Of a stretch of DNA of 64,000 bases, positions 1-8,546 are shown one piece after another. Origin of the DNA: CAYSRC01 sp964446385 (GTDB lineage Bacteria > Bacillota > Clostridia > Oscillospirales > Ruminococcaceae); NCBI GenBank assembly GCA_964446385.1, contig CAYUOH010000010.1, positions 21,528-85,527 of the forward strand, in the 5' to 3' direction. The notes beneath the pieces are model-generated. The model saw only the letters and a program-made list of their open reading frames with translations. It was not told the origin of the DNA and searched no databases. The number at the start of each line of letters is the position of its first letter. The first letter of the stretch is position 1. The translations under genes were made by a program, and so were the position numbers.

Positions 1-372
1 GGAGAGCATGGCGTCCCGGTAGGCGATCTTTACGCCTGCGGAGGCATAGCGCACAAGAACCCGCTGCTAATGCAGATTTACGCCGATATTACCGGGCGCA
101 GCGTTTTTGTGGCGAAATCCGGCCAGGCGCCCGCTCTGGGCTCCGCCATCCACGCGGCAGCGGCCGCAGGTGTTTGCGCAGGAGGGTACGAAGACATCTT
201 CGCCGCATCGTCGGCCATGGGTGGGTGTGAGGAAAGACACTACAGTCCCGACAAAGACAACAACGCGGTTTATAACCGTTTATTTGATGAATACCATACC
301 CTGTACGAATATTATGGCAGGGGAACGAACGACGTTATGAAACGCTTGTTGGACACAAAAAACCGAACCTGA
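1..372 (+). CDS. araB: L-ribulokinase, canonical AraB type (C-terminal part only)
   Basis: Only the last 123 codons lie in the window; the frame is open from base 1. The product would phosphorylate L-ribulose to L-ribulose 5-phosphate in arabinose breakdown. The visible part carries the C-terminal FGGY-kinase core, with ACGGIAHKNPLLMQIYAD followed by a PALGSAIHAAAAAG stretch; both are typical of canonical AraB. It ends with a charged helical tail. An intracellular esterase follows 31 bases downstream on the same strand. A second ribulokinase of another FGGY subfamily lies beyond araR, so this locus has two candidate ribulokinases. The family call is seen in the motifs; the substrate is inferred from the family and the neighbours. 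Confidence 0.85.
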   Translation, partial: GEHGVPVGDLYACGGIAHKNPLLMQIYADITGRSVFVAKSGQAPALGSAIHAAAAAGVCAGGYEDIFAASSAMGGCEERHYSPDKDNNAVYNRLFDEYHTLYEYYGRGTNDVMKRLLDTKNRT

Positions 373-403
373 AGTTCGACAAAAAACCGAGAGGAGCAAT
401 TAT

Positions 404-1501
404 ATGAATTTCAAAGCAGAAGCATTTTTGGGACTTACCGGCCAGGAAATAAGCCGGCTCATTCTTGACTGGGACGGTGCACAGCCTGGGAACGAGGCCA
501 TACACCTTGAGGGACCCGCGGTACAGACCGACCACATCGCTTTCCTTAAAAAGTCAAGGGGTGTCGCGCCTGGCGATGTACAGGTCGCCGAGCTTAAGGA
601 CGGCCTTCTGACCATCGATTTTGAGTCCTTCACCAACAAAGTTGCGTGGACTCTGGTAATCGGCGATCAGAAGTTCGAACAGAAGGACTGCAAGGTTCAT
701 ACCAGAACCGCGGATGATAAATTCGCCTGCATAGAAGAGGGCAGGGTAATGTACCGCCTTTACACACCCGATGCGGAGGGCCCCCGCCCCATGATTCTCT
801 TCCTGCACGGCGGCGGCAACGGCGGATACGAAGACGAGCGTGACAACGAGAAGCAGCTTATGGCCGACTACGGCCCCGTAAACTTTGCCGAAGACTATCC
901 CGACCTGTTCGTCATGGCCCCCATGTGCGTGGAGCAGCGCCGTGACTTCAGCAAAGTCAACATGAATGTCAAGTTCGCCAATAGCGATTTTGGCACCGAC
1001 TGGCGCTACGGCTGGTCCAGATACTATCTTGCCAAGGTCTGCGACATAATCCGCAGAATGATAGCCGAAGGCAAGGTCGATCCCAAGCGCGTTTATGTAA
1101 CCGGCATGTCCATGGGCGGAGCCGGTACCGTAAGAGCAATGTCTGTAGGTTCCGACCTATTCGCGGCCGCTCTTCCCGTATGCCCAAGTATGACCCCGGA
1201 GACATTCACCATCCTAAAATCAATCCGCCGTCCAATCTGGGTATCCTCCGCATATATTGACCACACCCTTTATAGGCATAAATACATTGTGGACGCCGTC
1301 ATGGCGATGCGCGACGCGGGCAACAATAACGCCCGCCTTACGTTGTATTCACCCGAGGATCTTGAGAAGTACGACATTTCCATAACCCCCGACCTTCCCT
1401 ATCCCACTCTTTTCCGTCAGAACCACTGGAGCTGGGTTCCCACCTACAAGAATGAGAACGGCATCATGTCCTGGCTGCTCAACCAGACAAAGGACGACTG
1501 A
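404..1501 (+). CDS. intracellular alpha/beta-hydrolase esterase
   Basis: This 365-residue protein has an N-terminal domain of about 115 residues and then an alpha/beta-hydrolase fold. The oxyanion-hole strand reads LFLHGGGNGGYED near residues 131-144. The nucleophile elbow is GMSMGG with Ser236, and a likely catalytic histidine is His341 in QNHWSW. The layout resembles the prolyl-oligopeptidase, PHB-depolymerase and CE1-like esterases. No signal peptide is visible, so it should act in the cytoplasm. A good ribosome site (GAGGAG) precedes the ATG. It follows araB closely and a terminator follows it, so it is probably the last gene of an araB operon. A role in removing acyl groups from imported sugars is inferred; the true substrate is unknown. 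Confidence 0.75.
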   Translation: MNFKAEAFLGLTGQEISRLILDWDGAQPGNEAIHLEGPAVQTDHIAFLKKSRGVAPGDVQVAELKDGLLTIDFESFTNKVAWTLVIGDQKFEQKDCKVHTRTADDKFACIEEGRVMYRLYTPDAEGPRPMILFLHGGGNGGYEDERDNEKQLMADYGPVNFAEDYPDLFVMAPMCVEQRRDFSKVNMNVKFANSDFGTDWRYGWSRYYLAKVCDIIRRMIAEGKVDPKRVYVTGMSMGGAGTVRAMSVGSDLFAAALPVCPSMTPETFTILKSIRRPIWVSSAYIDHTLYRHKYIVDAVMAMRDAGNNNARLTLYSPEDLEKYDISITPDLPYPTLFRQNHWSWVPTYKNENGIMSWLLNQTKDD

Positions 1502-1517
1502 TACGATAAATAAAAAA

Positions 1518-1548
1518 GACGCTGTCCGTATGGTCAGCGTCTTTTTTT
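1518..1548 (+). terminator. intrinsic terminator after the araB-esterase unit
   Basis: A 7-bp stem GACGCTG/CAGCGTC is followed by a run of eight T. The A-run before it would pair with the T-run. It ends the + strand unit before the convergent araR gene. Confidence 0.85.
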
Positions 1549-1650
1549 ATTGGTAGTTAATTGGTCCCCCCGTTACCTTCTCTGTATTTGCCTATTGGTT
1601 TCGAAAACACCTGCTAAGTGACACCCTCTCGCGGAGTGAGGGAAAACCGG

Positions 1651-2718
1651 TTAGTTTGCTTCTGTAAACTGACTCCAGGGAAGCACAATAGACTCCTCGT
1701 GGTGTCCGTCAATCATTCTTATTAGCTTCTCTGTGATAAGACGGCCGATGTCAGCCCGGGGATATCCCAGAGAAAAGACCTCGACACCCGTCGCGCTTTT
1801 CACCTGGAGTATGTTGTCAAAGCTGCAGACGACCTTTACCGAAGATTCACCCTCTGGGAGGCTGTCGAGTATATTCACAAGGCCGCGGGCAATCTCGTCA
1901 TTGTAGCAGACAACCGCCTCGCACCCAGTGATAATGGCTTTAAGCGCGACGTTGGCCGGATTCATAAAGCTGCTCCGCGTCTCGGTGGTGAACCAGCCCA
2001 CGTGCCTGTCGTTGAAGGGGAGACCGGATTTCATTATTGTGTCTATAAATCCCGAGAAGCGCAGGGTTCCCTGGATGTCGTCGCTTTTAAACAGGCCGCC
2101 TATATTTGTTATGCCGCGGACTGCGAGATACTCCACAAAGATTTTACCTCCGTCGTAGTCGTCAGTCACTACATATCGTATGTTGTTATGGTACAGACGG
2201 GGATAAACGCAGTTGAAGAAGACGATGGGAATTCCGTTTTCGGCCATCTGCTCGTAGAAGGCTATGTTGGGGTTGGGAAGGGCGGCCTTGGTGCCCTCTA
2301 CAAGAATGCCGTCCACCGGGCTGTGCAAAAGGTCGTCGAGAATCTGCCGCTCCATCGATATGCTGTTGTTAGTGGCGCGGATAGTTATGGAATAGCCCTG
2401 CTCCGATGCGGTCTTTTCTATGCCGCGCAGGATGCTCGGAAATATGTATTCGCCGATGAAGGTGGTGATGACGGTGATGCTCATACTGCGGCGGTAGGAC
2501 GGGCTCGTCTTAAGCACGTAGTAGCCGCTGCCCTGGATGCTTTCGAGCATGCGCTCGTCTACCAGAGCGGAAAGAGCCTTGCGGATGGTTTGGCGGCTTA
2601 CACCGTAGCTTTCGGCAAGGGACATCTCTGTGGGGAGCTTGTCGCCGTTCTTGTACAGTTTTGATACGATTTTGTCTCTTATGCTGCCGGTAATAATGTC
2701 TGATTTGGAAATTGCCAT
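1651..2718 (-). CDS. araR: AraR-type transcriptional repressor (GntR HTH plus sugar-binding domain)
   Basis: This 355-residue regulator has an N-terminal GntR winged helix (residues about 1-72, with LPTEMSLAESYGVSRQTIRKAL) joined to a LacI/periplasmic-binding-protein-like ligand domain (about 80-350). That two-part architecture and length match AraR, the arabinose repressor of Firmicutes, which binds L-arabinose. It is divergent from the araK-araA-araD genes, separated by a 291-base AT-rich region that would hold both promoters and the operators. The predicted role is repression of the flanking arabinose genes and of itself without inducer. The effector is inferred from context; another pentose or a tetrose is possible given the downstream genes. 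Confidence 0.85.
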   Translation of the reverse strand: MAISKSDIITGSIRDKIVSKLYKNGDKLPTEMSLAESYGVSRQTIRKALSALVDERMLESIQGSGYYVLKTSPSYRRSMSITVITTFIGEYIFPSILRGIEKTASEQGYSITIRATNNSISMERQILDDLLHSPVDGILVEGTKAALPNPNIAFYEQMAENGIPIVFFNCVYPRLYHNNIRYVVTDDYDGGKIFVEYLAVRGITNIGGLFKSDDIQGTLRFSGFIDTIMKSGLPFNDRHVGWFTTETRSSFMNPANVALKAIITGCEAVVCYNDEIARGLVNILDSLPEGESSVKVVCSFDNILQVKSATGVEVFSLGYPRADIGRLITEKLIRMIDGHHEESIVLPWSQFTEAN

Positions 2719-3009
2719 TTTGAATACCTTTTTTAACTGTAATTAAAGGATAAAAAAACAAATTTGCACAAATATACCAAATTATATTAAACCAATTTGT
2801 CTGCGATTTCAAACTAAATGTTCAGTTAGTACGCTCTCTAATTTATTGAACCCTGGTATTCGTACTTAAGCAAACAAATTTATCTGTCAAATAGCAACAA
2901 AAATATACAAATCTTTATGGTATGTCTACAAAAAAAAACGGGTTTGTTGACTTGACAAAATGGGTTTGGTATCCTCAGTGTGTTAATAAAATACGGAGCG
3001 TGATTTATT
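2719..3009. promoter_or_regulatory. divergent control region between araR and araK
   Basis: This AT-rich gap holds no gene. It contains several ATTTG/CAAAT half-sites. One is a perfect 12-bp palindrome, ATTTGCACAAAT (2762-2773), between the araR start and its likely promoter. Another is TTTGT-N7-ACAAA (2943-2959), overlapping the -35 of the araK promoter. The half-sites resemble those of Firmicute AraR boxes, but the spacing differs from the Bacillus consensus, so they are only candidates. Confidence 0.45.
2947..2975 (+). promoter_or_regulatory. promoter of the araK-araA-araD operon
   Basis: TTGACT is followed by a 17-base spacer and TATCCT, giving a 5' leader of about 27 bases to the ATG of araK. 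The TTTGT-N7-ACAAA inverted repeat covers the -35 element, which fits repression by AraR. Confidence 0.45.
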
Positions 3010-4599
3010 ATGACGATAAAAGATTCAATCTCTTCGGGCAAGTCCGTTCTGGGTATCGAGTTCGGCTCCACCCGCATCAAGGCGGTTATAATCGGTCCCG
3101 ACTATGCTCCCGTCGCCTCCGGTGATTTTAACTGGCACGACACACTTGAAGGCAACGTATGGACCTACAGCCTCGACGACGTATGGAACGGCTTGCAGAC
3201 TTGCTACGCTAATCTAAAAGCCGACGTAAAGCAAAAGTACGGCGTTGTTCCTACTAGTTTTGCCTCCATTGGCATCTCCGGCATGATGCACGGCTACATC
3301 CCCTTCGACGAGGACGACTGCCAGCTTGCCTCCTTCCGCACCTGGAGGAACACCATCACCGGCCACGCTTCCGAGGAGCTTACATCCGTTCTCAATTTCA
3401 ACATCCCCCAGCGCTGGACCGTTTCCCACCTCTTCCAGGCCATCCTAAATGGTGAAGAGCACCTTGCGCATCTCAAAAAGGTCAACACCCTTGCCGGATA
3501 TGTACACCGCAAACTTACCGGTGAAAACGTGGTCGGCGTCGGCGAAGCCAGCGGCATGTTTCCGATAGACAGCGCCACCGGTCAGTTCAACGCCGAGATG
3601 GTCGATAAATTCGAAAGCCTTATAGCCGCGCGCGGCTATAAGTTCCGCATAGCTGATATCTTTCCCTGCGTTCTTTCTGCCGGTAAGCACGCCGGTACTC
3701 TTACTGTAGATGGTGCAAAGCTGCTTGATCCCGCCGGCGACCTTAAGCCCGGCGTGCCCTTCTGCCCTCCCGAGGGCGATGCAGGCACTGGCATGACCGC
3801 CACCAACAGCGTAACGGTCCGTACGGGCAACGTTTCCGCCGGTACGTCAATCTTCAGTATGGTCGTTCTGGAAAAGCCGCTTAAGGAAGTCCATCCTGAG
3901 CTGGATATCGTCACTACACCCGTAGGCCGCGACGTCGCGATGGTTCACTGTAACACTTGCACGTCAGACCTCGATCAGTGGTTTGCACTCTTTGCCGACT
4001 TGCTCGCGTCCGCCGGTTTTGTTTACGGCAAGAACGATCTCTACAGCCTGTTGTTCAACGCCGCTCTCAAGGGCGAACCCGACTGCGGCACCCTTACGAC
4101 ATTCAACTACTATTCCGGTGAGCCCGTTACGGGCACTGACGCTGGTGTTCCCTTATTCATGCGCACCCCCAATTCTCCTCTGAACCTTGCCAACTTCATG
4201 CGCGCCGTCATCAACAGCACATTCAGCACGCTCAAGATCGGTATGGACATTCTCAACGAGGAGAAGGTAAAGATTGACAGCCTTCTCGGACACGGCGGTC
4301 TCTTCAAGACTAAACAGGTCGGCCAGCAGCTACTTGCCGCCGCGCTTGACGTTCCCGTTTCCGTAATGACCACCGCCGGCGAGGGCGGCCCCTGGGGCAT
4401 GGCCCTTCTGGCTGCGTATATGGTTGACGCCGACGAGGGCGAAACCCTTGAGTCCTTCCTGACAAAAAAGGTCTTCGCCTCTAGCGAAGTTTACACCATA
4501 ATCCCCGACGTGAAAGATGTCGAAGGCTTCAAGGCATATATCGACCGCTACAAGAAGGCTTTGCCCGTCGAAGTCGAGGCCGCCAAGGCTCTGTATTAA
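3010..4599 (+). CDS. araK: FGGY-family sugar kinase, probable non-canonical L-ribulokinase
   Basis: This 529-residue kinase has the two FGGY actin-like domains. The N-terminal phosphate motif is LGIEFGSTRIKAVI (about residues 14-27), and the C-terminal ATP motif includes LLGHGGLFKTKQVGQQ. It is clearly different from the canonical AraB tail at the window start. Clostridia are known to use a xylulokinase-like kinase, AraK, in place of AraB, and the position immediately before araA and araD fits that role. The ATG has a CGGAG ribosome site. It is the first gene of the arabinose catabolic operon. The substrate is inferred from context; D-xylulose or another ketose cannot be excluded. Confidence 0.75.
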   Translation: MTIKDSISSGKSVLGIEFGSTRIKAVIIGPDYAPVASGDFNWHDTLEGNVWTYSLDDVWNGLQTCYANLKADVKQKYGVVPTSFASIGISGMMHGYIPFDEDDCQLASFRTWRNTITGHASEELTSVLNFNIPQRWTVSHLFQAILNGEEHLAHLKKVNTLAGYVHRKLTGENVVGVGEASGMFPIDSATGQFNAEMVDKFESLIAARGYKFRIADIFPCVLSAGKHAGTLTVDGAKLLDPAGDLKPGVPFCPPEGDAGTGMTATNSVTVRTGNVSAGTSIFSMVVLEKPLKEVHPELDIVTTPVGRDVAMVHCNTCTSDLDQWFALFADLLASAGFVYGKNDLYSLLFNAALKGEPDCGTLTTFNYYSGEPVTGTDAGVPLFMRTPNSPLNLANFMRAVINSTFSTLKIGMDILNEEKVKIDSLLGHGGLFKTKQVGQQLLAAALDVPVSVMTTAGEGGPWGMALLAAYMVDADEGETLESFLTKKVFASSEVYTIIPDVKDVEGFKAYIDRYKKALPVEVEAAKALY

Positions 4600-4654
4600 C
4601 GACACTATAATAATTTAAGAATATAATCATTTGATCCCGAAAGAGGTAATCGTT

Positions 4655-6133
4655 TTGAACCTTAAAGAAAAGGAATTCTGGTTTGTAGTCGGCAGTCAGC
4701 GTCTTTACGGTCCCGAGGTTCTCGAGACTGTCGCGGCCAGAGCGGACGAAATGGCAAAGGCCATGGACGCAAGTCCTCTCGTACCCTGCAAAATCATCTA
4801 CAAGGGCACGGCCAAATCCTCCGATGAGATTACAGATCTTTGCAAGGAAGCCAACTATAACGACAACTGTTATGGCATTATCGCATGGTGCCACACCTTC
4901 AGTCCAAGCAAGATGTGGATAAACGGCCTTAAGCGCCTGCAGAAGCCCTACTGCCATTTTGCGACCCAGTACAACCGTGAAATTCCCGACACCGAAATCA
5001 ACATGGATTTCATGAACCTAAACCAAGCCGCGCACGGCGACCGGGAGCACGGATTTATCGGCGCCCGCCTCCGCATGCACCGCAAGGTTATAATGGGTTA
5101 CTGGCAGGACGAGGAGCCTCTGCGCGAGCTGGGCGTATGGATGCGCGCGGCCGTCGGATTTGCCGCGAGCAACAGTTTGCGTGTCGTCCGTTTCGGCGAC
5201 AACATGCGAGATGTTGCCGTTACCGAAGGCGACAAGGTTGAGGCTCAGGCTAAGCTCGGCTGGCAGGTCAACACCTGGGCTGTAGGCGATCTGGTCACCG
5301 AAATGAGCAAGGTTACCGAGGACGATATTGATGATGTTGTGGCGCAGTACGAAAAGGACTACGACATCGCCACTGACGATATGACCGCTATTCGCTACCA
5401 GGCGCGCGAGGAAATCGCCATCAAGCGCATGCTTGACGCCGTTGGTGCGAAGGCCTTCACAAACACATTCGAGGATCTTTACGGGATGGAACAGCTTCCC
5501 GGTCTCGCAAGCCAGCGCTTGATGTCCATGGGCTATGGCTACGGCGGCGAGGGCGACTGGAAAGTCTCCGCCATGACCTCACTGGTAAAGACCATGACCG
5601 AAGGCATGGGCGGCGGTTCCGCATTTATGGAAGACTATACCTACCACCTCGCTTCCGGAAACGAATACTCCCTCGGTGCCCACATGCTGGAGGTCTGCCC
5701 CTCCCTGGCGGCGGACAAACCCAGGATTGAGACCCATCCCCTGGGCATCGGCATGAACGTCAAGGACCCAGCCCGTCTTGTTTTCGAAGGCAAAGCCGGT
5801 CCCGGCACCGTCGCAAGTCTTATCGACATGGGCGGCCGTCTCCGTCTTATCGTTCAGGACATCGAGGCCGTCAAGCCCATTATGAATATGCCTAACCTTC
5901 CTGTTGCGCGCATAATGTGGAGGGCATACCCAGACCTTACGACCGGCGCGAAGATGTGGATTCTCTGCGGCGGGGCCCATCACACTGTTTTCAGTTTTGA
6001 CGCCACAGACGAGCTTTATGAGAACTGGGCTGAGATCATGGACATCGAGTACATCCATATCGGCAGAGATACCACCGTCGAATCTCTGAAGCAGACGCTG
6101 CTATACAACGACATAGCCTGGAAGTTCAGATAA
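4655..6133 (+). CDS. araA: L-arabinose isomerase
   Basis: This enzyme converts L-arabinose to L-ribulose in the cytoplasm. The N-terminus MNLKEKEFWFVVGSQRLYG aligns with the start of known AraA proteins, and the length (492 residues) is normal for the family. I chose the TTG at 4655 because GAGG lies eight bases before it. An upstream in-frame TTG at 4631 would add eight residues without homology. Family signatures include WCHTFSPSKMW, FMNLNQAAHGDREHGFI and EDYTYHL. It lies between araK and araD in a co-directional run, so it is co-transcribed and probably under AraR control. Confidence 0.95.
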   Translation: MNLKEKEFWFVVGSQRLYGPEVLETVAARADEMAKAMDASPLVPCKIIYKGTAKSSDEITDLCKEANYNDNCYGIIAWCHTFSPSKMWINGLKRLQKPYCHFATQYNREIPDTEINMDFMNLNQAAHGDREHGFIGARLRMHRKVIMGYWQDEEPLRELGVWMRAAVGFAASNSLRVVRFGDNMRDVAVTEGDKVEAQAKLGWQVNTWAVGDLVTEMSKVTEDDIDDVVAQYEKDYDIATDDMTAIRYQAREEIAIKRMLDAVGAKAFTNTFEDLYGMEQLPGLASQRLMSMGYGYGGEGDWKVSAMTSLVKTMTEGMGGGSAFMEDYTYHLASGNEYSLGAHMLEVCPSLAADKPRIETHPLGIGMNVKDPARLVFEGKAGPGTVASLIDMGGRLRLIVQDIEAVKPIMNMPNLPVARIMWRAYPDLTTGAKMWILCGGAHHTVFSFDATDELYENWAEIMDIEYIHIGRDTTVESLKQTLLYNDIAWKFR

Positions 6134-6161
6134 AATATTCTAAACGAAAGCGTGTAATATT

Positions 6162-6851
6162 ATGCTTGAAGAAATAAAGAAAAAGGTCTGGCGGGAAAAT
6201 TTAAATCTCGTAAAGTACAATCTTGTTGTTTTCACATGGGGCAATGTTTCCGAAAAGAGTCCCGATGGCAAATACATGGTTATCAAGCCCAGTGGCGTTG
6301 AATACGACACCATGCAGCCCGAGGATATGGTCGTTGTTGATATCTCTACAGGTGATAAGGTCGAAGGAAAACTGAAACCATCCTCCGACACCGACACCCA
6401 TCTCGAAATCTACCGCAACTTCGCAGGTGTGGGCGGTGTTGTCCACACCCACAGCAAATGGGCGACCACAATGGCCCAAATGAAGCACGGAATTCCCGCA
6501 CTCGGCACTACCCACGGCGACTATTTCTACGGTGAAATTCCCTGCACAAGGCTGATGACCCCCGAAGAAATCGCCGGAAGCTACGAGCTTGAGACCGGCA
6601 AGGTCATCGTCGAAACCTTCAAGGGCAAGAGTCCTGTCGATATCCCCGGCGTTCTCGTGGCAAGCCATGGCCCCTTCTCCTGGGGTACCGACTCCGCCAA
6701 CGCCGTTCACAACTCCGTCGTTATGGAATACTGTGCCGAGATGGCTTACCATTGCATGATCTATAATCCCGATTTTATTCCCATGCAGCAGGAGCTCCTC
6801 GACAAGCATTATCTCCGCAAACACGGTGCAAACGCCTATTACGGTCAGTAA
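6162..6851 (+). CDS. araD: L-ribulose-5-phosphate 4-epimerase
   Basis: This 229-residue class II aldolase-family enzyme converts L-ribulose 5-phosphate to D-xylulose 5-phosphate, the last arabinose-specific step. The metal and catalytic residues fall at nearly the numbers known for E. coli AraD: Asp76 (SSDTDTH), His95 and His97 (VVHTHS), Asp120 (HGDYFYGE) and a histidine in ASHGPF (169). The C-terminal tyrosines lie in NAYYGQ. The ribosome site is weak, and the gene follows araA by 28 bases, so translation may lean on operon context. Confidence 0.95.
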   Translation: MLEEIKKKVWRENLNLVKYNLVVFTWGNVSEKSPDGKYMVIKPSGVEYDTMQPEDMVVVDISTGDKVEGKLKPSSDTDTHLEIYRNFAGVGGVVHTHSKWATTMAQMKHGIPALGTTHGDYFYGEIPCTRLMTPEEIAGSYELETGKVIVETFKGKSPVDIPGVLVASHGPFSWGTDSANAVHNSVVMEYCAEMAYHCMIYNPDFIPMQQELLDKHYLRKHGANAYYGQ

Positions 6852-6904
6852 TATGTCGTTGTTCTTTAAAATTTGTAAATTATTTATAAAGGAAGGCGAA
6901 TATC

Positions 6905-8458
6905 TTGATTAAAGAGACCAGAGTCGAAAACGGTCTGCTTCGCGGTATTGCCGCGGCTGACCCCCGTATAATCACCTACAAGGGCGTACCCTTCGCAGCT
7001 CCTCCCGTAGGTAACCTTCGCTGGCATGAGCCCGTTGCCTGCCCCGACTGGGAAGGCGTACGTGACTGTAGCCGTTTTGCTCCCATCTCCATGCAGGGCA
7101 AGCCCGGCACACAGCACAACATCTACGAACTCGAGTGGAACGTCGATTCCGAAATCCCCATGAGTGAGGACTGCCTCTACTTGAACATCTGGACCCCCGC
7201 AAAGACTACTGAAGAGCGTCTTCCTGTCTTCGTATGGTTCTTCGGCGGCGCCTATCAGGAAGGTAACACAGCCGAGATGGAGTTCAATGGTGAGCGTATC
7301 GCCCGCCGCGGGATCGTCGTTGTAACCGTTAATTACCGCGTAAATTGTTTCGGTTTTCTCGCACATCCCGAAATAACCAAAGAAAATCCCGAGGCTCCCG
7401 CAAATTTTGGTTTACTTGACCAATTTTTTGGTGTACAATGGGTCCATAAAAATATTTCTGAGTTCGGCGGTGACCCCGACAACATCACGATAGGCGGCCA
7501 GTCCGCCGGCGGTGGAAGCGTAATTTCACAGATTACCTCCCCCAAAACCAAAGGATATTACAAAGGTGCCGTCATCATGAGCGGTACTTTCTACGGCGCG
7601 TACGGCCCCATGGGCACACGTCCTGTCAACGGCCTCGAGGCCGCTGAGAAGCAGGGCGAGGATTTCTTCGATTTCCTGGGTGTGAAAACGCTCGCCGAGG
7701 CCCGCGCTCTCGACGCTTTCTATGTACGCGACAAATACGCTGAATACATCGGCGGCGTGGTCGATACCACCGCACTAAACAGAGGCAGGGCCGGCGCCCG
7801 CATAGGCCCCTGTACCGACGGTAAGTTCATAACCGGCAACGGCGTTCAGATGATGATTAACAACGAACGCCAGATGATTCCTCTCATCATGGGTAATACC
7901 CCAATTGAGTTCCCGGCCGTACCCTTCTTTAAAGACGAGGCTGAGTTCGAGGAATACGTAAAAGCAACATACGGCGACAGTGCCGATAAATTCATTTCTC
8001 TCGTAAAGGGTTCCAACTGGTCCGAAACCCAGAAGAACGCCACATTCGCGCAGATCGAGCTCGGCGCCCGTTTAATTGCGACAGCATCAGCCGCCTGCAA
8101 GGACGCGCCCAATACCTATTATTACCAGTTCGATCCATCCGTTCCGGGTCCCGACGCTCCCGGCCCCTTCCATTCCTGCGACCTCTGGTTCTGGTTTGAA
8201 AGCCTCGCTTCCTGCTGGAGACCTTACAACGGCAAGCATTACGACCTCGCGCGTCACATGTGTAACTATCTCTGCAACTTTATTAAATCCGGGGATCCCA
8301 ACGGCAATGACGCCGACGGCACCGATATGCCGGCATGGCTGCCTTACGCGGAATGCGAATCCCCGATGTATTTCAACGAGGACTGCGCCGGTATGAAGGA
8401 CCGCAGTTCCGAAAGCGACCTTATGAAGCTTATGGTTGACTTCAACCTCAATAAATAG
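6905..8458 (+). CDS. type-B carboxylesterase, intracellular (copy 1)
   Basis: This 517-residue alpha/beta hydrolase has the type-B signature EDCLYLNIWTP near residues 91-101. The nucleophile elbow is GGQSAGG with Ser200, and the catalytic His423 is in PFHSCDLWFWF. The usual oxyanion HGGG is replaced by FFGGAYQEG. No signal peptide is present, so substrates are hydrolysed in the cytoplasm. It begins with TTG eight bases after GGAAGG. It lies between araD and a sugar ABC transporter, and a paralogue lies after the transporter genes. Deacylation of an imported acylated sugar is the inferred job; the natural ester is unknown. Confidence 0.85.
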   Translation: MIKETRVENGLLRGIAAADPRIITYKGVPFAAPPVGNLRWHEPVACPDWEGVRDCSRFAPISMQGKPGTQHNIYELEWNVDSEIPMSEDCLYLNIWTPAKTTEERLPVFVWFFGGAYQEGNTAEMEFNGERIARRGIVVVTVNYRVNCFGFLAHPEITKENPEAPANFGLLDQFFGVQWVHKNISEFGGDPDNITIGGQSAGGGSVISQITSPKTKGYYKGAVIMSGTFYGAYGPMGTRPVNGLEAAEKQGEDFFDFLGVKTLAEARALDAFYVRDKYAEYIGGVVDTTALNRGRAGARIGPCTDGKFITGNGVQMMINNERQMIPLIMGNTPIEFPAVPFFKDEAEFEEYVKATYGDSADKFISLVKGSNWSETQKNATFAQIELGARLIATASAACKDAPNTYYYQFDPSVPGPDAPGPFHSCDLWFWFESLASCWRPYNGKHYDLARHMCNYLCNFIKSGDPNGNDADGTDMPAWLPYAECESPMYFNEDCAGMKDRSSESDLMKLMVDFNLNK

Positions 8459-8546
8459 CTTCATAACTTATTTTGATTAATCCGGGCAAAGCCCGAATTA
8501 ATAAATATTTATGGGTATAAACCCAAATTTTAAAAGGAGCAAGAAC

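Noticed and set aside
2002..2664. Long open frame of 220 codons on the + strand inside araR
   Set aside because: It is antisense to a clear GntR/sugar-binding regulator, has no ribosome site and no recognisable domain.
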